In this document: piece after piece, positions 5,990 through 8,848 of the stretch | Position numbering within the stretch: the first letter of the stretch is position 1 | How the letters are laid out: every line of letters starts with the position of its first letter | DNA from: Acidobacteriota bacterium | GTDB lineage: Bacteria > Acidobacteriota > Vicinamibacteria > Vicinamibacterales > UBA2999 | Reading direction: 5' to 3' | Length of the DNA stretch: 8,848 bases | NCBI GenBank assembly: GCA_013813075.1 | Contig: JACCSI010000516.1 | Span: 1-8,848, forward strand | Notes under the pieces: model-generated | The model's database searches: none | The model's input: only the letters and a program-made list of their open reading frames with translations | What the model was told of the DNA's origin: nothing | Program-made: the position numbers and the translations under genes

Positions 5990-7483
5990 CTAGTAAGTAG
6001 TGATGCGGCGACCTTCAGCGTCGTAGACCTCGACTGGACCGAGTTTGCGCAGTGCACGTCCCACGCCCTCGGAATTGCCAACGGCAACAATTTGGAGGCG
6101 CGATGGATCGAGATACTTCCTGGCCATCGCCTGGGCGTCGGTCGCCGTAATGGCGCTGATGCGTTCGGGGTAGCGGTCCCAGTAATCGCTTGGCAAATTG
6201 AAGCGATACCGGGTGACGGCATTGTTCAGCAGCGCCTGCGGCGATTCGAGCGTCAATGCGAACGCGGCGATCATCGAGCGTTTGGCGTCGGCGAGCTCTT
6301 TCGCGGGAACGGACACTTCGCGCGCCTGGCGCAACTCGTCGAGCAGGTCCGTCAGGGCGGGCTCGGTCACTTCCGTCCGCACCTCGGTGTCGGCCACCCA
6401 CACACCGCGGAAGCGCGGCGCATCGATCGATGAGCCAGCGCCGTAGGTGTAGCCCTTGGCCTCACGCAGGTTCCGGAACAGCCGGCCGGTCGGACCCCCG
6501 CCAATCACTTTGTTCAGCAAGGCCAGCGCAAAATAATCCGGATCGGTGCGGCGGATCGCCTGCACGCCCACAATCAGGTTGGTCTGCACCGAGTTCGGCC
6601 GCTCGACGAGGTAGATACCGGGCTTCGTGATGGCGCCGGGGTCGGTGACGCGTGGCGCCGGCGTTCCGGTTTTCTGCCATCCGCCGAGACGTGCCTGAAT
6701 CTTCTTCATGGCCTCGGCCATGGAAATGTCGCCGGCGATGGCGATCACCGCATGGTCGGGCACATAGCGTGCGCGATGGAACACCACGAGTTCGTTGCGC
6801 GTCGTCTTTTCGAGGACTGCCGGCGTCGGCGAGACGCGGCCGTCGGGGTGGTCGCCGGCAACGACGAGTTTGAATCGCTCCTGCGCAAGAAACCCGGGAT
6901 TGGCGCGCTGCTGTATTAGCTGGGCGCGCGTCTGCGTTTTGTAACGCGCGAATTCCTGGTCAGGAAATGTCGGATTGAGCAACACATCGGCCATCAACTC
7001 GAGCAGCAGGTCAACATGTTCGGTCAGCGACGACGCGGCAATTGTGGCGTCTTCGGCTGACATGCCGGCGGTCACGTTCAACGTCGCGCTCAGCCGATCC
7101 AGCTGCTCTGAAATCTCGGTGGTCGATTTGGTCGCCGTGCCCTCGCGCAGGTTCGCGGCGGTGAACTGCGCGAGCCCGGCGTGGTCCACCGGGTCGTAGT
7201 AGCCGCCGGCGCCACGCATCGACAGTTGCATCGTCACCTGCGGCGCACGGCGATCTTCGAGGACCATCACATGCAGTCCGTTCGGCAGATCGGCCTCCTG
7301 CGGCCGCGGCAGCTTGAGGGCAAGCAGCTTGCCCGAGACCGGCGCCTTGTTCTTGAAGACGACCCCTGCCATGGGCGGCGCCTGCGCCCCTGCCGGAGGT
7401 GGCGCCTGGGCGAAGCCCGCGCCCGCGGCCGCGGCGGCGAGCCCGAAGGTGACCAGGCCGACGAGATAGATTCGAGCGGTCAC
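5990..7483 (-). CDS. M16 family peptidase-like, non-catalytic partner subunit (exported)
   Basis: This 497-residue M16 paralogue is predicted to be the zinc-less partner of the preceding gene. At the place of the HxxEH motif it reads GLAQFTAANL (103-112), with Q106, A109 and A110 where the two histidines and the glutamate should be, so it cannot bind zinc in the usual way. It does keep the second conserved element, TGRLFRNLREAKGYTYGAG (332-350), whose Arg and Tyr form the R/Y pair that holds substrate in M16 enzymes. A signal peptide is clear (R4, hydrophobic residues 5-24, cut near FAQA at 26), followed by a Pro/Ala-rich stretch (27-39). The start is a GTG overlapping the upstream stop as GTGA, with AAGGAGG 7 nt upstream. 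This matches two-gene M16 systems such as Sphingomonas Sph2681/Sph2682, where one subunit gives zinc and the other the R/Y pair. Joint function is inferred from family knowledge and gene coupling. Confidence 0.94.
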   Translation of the reverse strand: MTARIYLVGLVTFGLAAAAAGAGFAQAPPPAGAQAPPMAGVVFKNKAPVSGKLLALKLPRPQEADLPNGLHVMVLEDRRAPQVTMQLSMRGAGGYYDPVDHAGLAQFTAANLREGTATKSTTEISEQLDRLSATLNVTAGMSAEDATIAASSLTEHVDLLLELMADVLLNPTFPDQEFARYKTQTRAQLIQQRANPGFLAQERFKLVVAGDHPDGRVSPTPAVLEKTTRNELVVFHRARYVPDHAVIAIAGDISMAEAMKKIQARLGGWQKTGTPAPRVTDPGAITKPGIYLVERPNSVQTNLIVGVQAIRRTDPDYFALALLNKVIGGGPTGRLFRNLREAKGYTYGAGSSIDAPRFRGVWVADTEVRTEVTEPALTDLLDELRQAREVSVPAKELADAKRSMIAAFALTLESPQALLNNAVTRYRFNLPSDYWDRYPERISAITATDAQAMARKYLDPSRLQIVAVGNSEGVGRALRKLGPVEVYDAEGRRITTY

Positions 7484-8835
7484 TTCCGCACCTCCTTGGC
7501 ACCAGGCGGCCCTTTCGGCATCGTCATCACGACGGTTCTGTTTTCGGCAACGAGATATGTCCGCGCCACGCGCTGCACATCGGCGGCGGTGACCCGGGCG
7601 ATGCGGTCAACCCGCTGGTTGATCAAGTTGGTGTCGCCGAAGTTGGCGGCAAAATCTGCCAACTGAATGGCGCGCTGCAAGGAGCTCGTCAGGCCCGACA
7701 CGACGGCGCGCTTGGCGTTGTTGCGCGCCTTCTCGATCTCCCACTCATCGATGGTGCCGTGCTTGACCTTGTCAATCTCGGCATAGATGGCCTCTTCGAG
7801 CGCCTGCGGCGTCTTGCCGGGCACGACCGTGCCGACCACGCGGAACAGGCCGGGACCGACGGCGCCGTCGCGCCCGGCACTGACGTTGGGCGCCAGTTGC
7901 TGTGCGCGAACAATCTGCTGGAAGAAGCGCGAGCTGCGGCCACCGGAGAGCACCGTGCCCAGCACCTGGAGCGCGTCATCATCGGCTGTCAACCGCGGCG
8001 GTGCCTTGAACACGATGTCCAGGCGTGCCAGGCGTGCCAGGGGATCGTCGAGCGCCTGACGCCGTTCGGTGGTCTGTTTCGGTTCGGTGAGGTCCACCCT
8101 CGGCGGTGGCGCCTGCGCAGCAATCGGCTCGAAGGCCTTACGCACCTTCTCCATCGTCGCCTTGGTGTCGACGTCTCCAACGATCGCCAGAACGGCGTTG
8201 TTGGGGGCGTAGTACGTCGTAAAGAACGACGCCACGTCGTCGGCTGATGCAGCGTTGAGATCGTCCATTGATCCGATGACGGAATGCTCGTAGGCGGGAT
8301 TGTCGTAGGCCAGGGTGTCAACCGTTTCAAAGGTTCGCCCATAGGGCTGGTTGTCGACGCCGAGCCGCCGCTCCTCCTGCACGGCGTTTCTCTGGTTGTC
8401 GAGGTTGACCTTGGTGATCTCGAGTGATTTCATGCGGTCGGCCTCGAGAAAGATTCCGAGGTCGAGTTGATTGGACGGCAGCGTTTCGTAATACAGGGTC
8501 CGGTCCTTGTTCGTCGTGCCGTTCATCGTGCCGCCGTTGGTGAACACCTGCATGAAGTGTTCGCCGGCGCCGACGTTTTCGGAACCCTTGAACATCATGT
8601 GCTCGAACAGGTGCGCGAACCCGGTGCGGCCCTTCCGTTCGTCCTTGGAGCCGGCCATGTAGTGCACCACGATCGAGTAGACGGGCGCGGCATGATCCTC
8701 TGCGATGATGACGCGCAGGCCGTTGGCGAGTTTTGTGTCTGTGAATTTGATGCTGGGCGCGGTCTGCGCGGGCAGCGTCGTGCCAAGTGCCGCGACGATG
8801 CCGGCGATCGCCGAGTATCGGACGTGGACCTTCAT
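7480..8835 (-). CDS. M16 family zinc metallopeptidase, catalytic subunit (HxxEH-bearing, exported)
   Basis: This 451-residue protein is a pitrilysin/mitochondrial-processing-peptidase-type (M16B) endopeptidase that should cleave peptides in the periplasm using zinc. The inverted zinc motif HLFEH is at residues 75-79, with the downstream glutamate ligand at about E154/E155, roughly the expected 75 residues later. An N-terminal signal peptide is visible: K2 and R6, a hydrophobic core at residues 8-20 and a likely cut after PAQTA near residue 26. The length fits one two-domain M16B subunit. The C-terminal half has the GGRSSRFFQQ segment (298-307) but lacks the R...Y substrate-binding motif usual in single-chain M16 enzymes; the next gene supplies it. 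The ATG start is fixed by a strong Shine-Dalgarno, GGGGAGG, 6 nt upstream. The stop overlaps the start of the next gene by 4 bp. The promoter lies outside the window. Confidence 0.95.
   Translation of the reverse strand: MKVHVRYSAIAGIVAALGTTLPAQTAPSIKFTDTKLANGLRVIIAEDHAAPVYSIVVHYMAGSKDERKGRTGFAHLFEHMMFKGSENVGAGEHFMQVFTNGGTMNGTTNKDRTLYYETLPSNQLDLGIFLEADRMKSLEITKVNLDNQRNAVQEERRLGVDNQPYGRTFETVDTLAYDNPAYEHSVIGSMDDLNAASADDVASFFTTYYAPNNAVLAIVGDVDTKATMEKVRKAFEPIAAQAPPPRVDLTEPKQTTERRQALDDPLARLARLDIVFKAPPRLTADDDALQVLGTVLSGGRSSRFFQQIVRAQQLAPNVSAGRDGAVGPGLFRVVGTVVPGKTPQALEEAIYAEIDKVKHGTIDEWEIEKARNNAKRAVVSGLTSSLQRAIQLADFAANFGDTNLINQRVDRIARVTAADVQRVARTYLVAENRTVVMTMPKGPPGAKEVRK
7491..7497 (-). promoter_or_regulatory. 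Shine-Dalgarno of the non-catalytic M16 gene
   Basis: AAGGAGG on the minus strand lies 7 nt upstream of the GTG start at 7483, inside the last codons of the upstream gene. A strong site at this overlap supports the GTG start and roughly matched expression of both subunits. Confidence 0.85.
8019..8041. repeat. Short 9-bp tandem duplication within the M16 gene
   Basis: The unit ccaggcgtg occurs twice in tandem, followed by ccagg. On the coding strand it adds a doubled Ala-Arg-Leu at residues 267-272 of the catalytic M16 subunit. The unit is in frame and probably a simple slippage duplication in a linker between the two domains. Confidence 0.6.
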
Positions 8836-8841
8836 CGGGTA

Positions 8842-8848
8842 CCTCCCC
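8842..8848 (-). promoter_or_regulatory. Shine-Dalgarno of the catalytic M16 gene
   Basis: On the minus strand GGGGAGG lies 6 nt upstream of the ATG at 8835. It is a near-consensus ribosome binding site at the right spacing, and it fixes the start codon even though the window ends here. Confidence 0.85.

Noticed and set aside
6058..6222. Further upstream extension of the GH105 frame beyond the GTG at 6057
   Set aside because: It is low-quality sequence inside the M16 partner gene; a signal peptide begins well after it.
1..8848. CRISPR arrays, tRNA/rRNA genes, insertion sequences, phage or defence genes
   Set aside because: No spaced direct repeats, RNA gene signature, transposase, integrase or terminal inverted repeats were seen; the window is filled with metabolic and envelope-type genes.

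Overview
The window is visibly GC-rich, with strong G/C preference at third codon positions, and is coded almost entirely on the minus strand. It reads as a bacterial chromosomal segment. The mix of genes (a paired M16 peptidase, a roughly 900-residue exported M14 peptidase, a class A beta-lactamase-like hydrolase, a GH105 enzyme and a GT-C-like membrane protein) would fit Acidobacteriota such as Vicinamibacteria, or Gemmatimonadota. That placement is inferred from gene style only; there is no rRNA or marker gene here.

Read in the direction of transcription, from high to low coordinates, there are six genes. The first is an M16 peptidase with an intact zinc motif (8835-7480), preceded by a strong Shine-Dalgarno at the right edge. 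The second is an M16 paralogue without the zinc motif but with the R/Y substrate-binding motif (7483-5990); it overlaps the first gene by GTGA and has its own strong Shine-Dalgarno. The third is a GH105-type unsaturated glycuronyl hydrolase (5985-4969, possibly starting at 6057). The fourth is a class A beta-lactamase-like serine hydrolase (4855-3902). The fifth is a large exported M14-type zinc carboxypeptidase (3801-1051). The sixth is a polytopic membrane protein of GT-C glycosyltransferase style (973 to beyond the left edge).

The two M16 genes are translationally coupled and very probably form a heterodimer with a split active site. GH105 follows immediately and probably shares their transcript. 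Gaps of 113, 100 and 77 bp separate the last three genes, so they may have their own promoters; no convincing promoter or classical terminator was seen. Five of the six products carry export signals, so the segment mostly encodes envelope or periplasmic hydrolases for peptides, acyl-amide substrates and unsaturated uronic oligosaccharides. A shared substrate is not demonstrated.

The points most worth a second look are the start region of the membrane-protein gene, where three perfect 12-bp repeats each carry an in-frame ATG; the start of the GH105 gene; the altered omega-loop region of the beta-lactamase-like protein; and a Gly/Ser/Ala-rich linker inside the M14 protein. No CRISPR array, RNA gene, insertion sequence or clear novel system was found.
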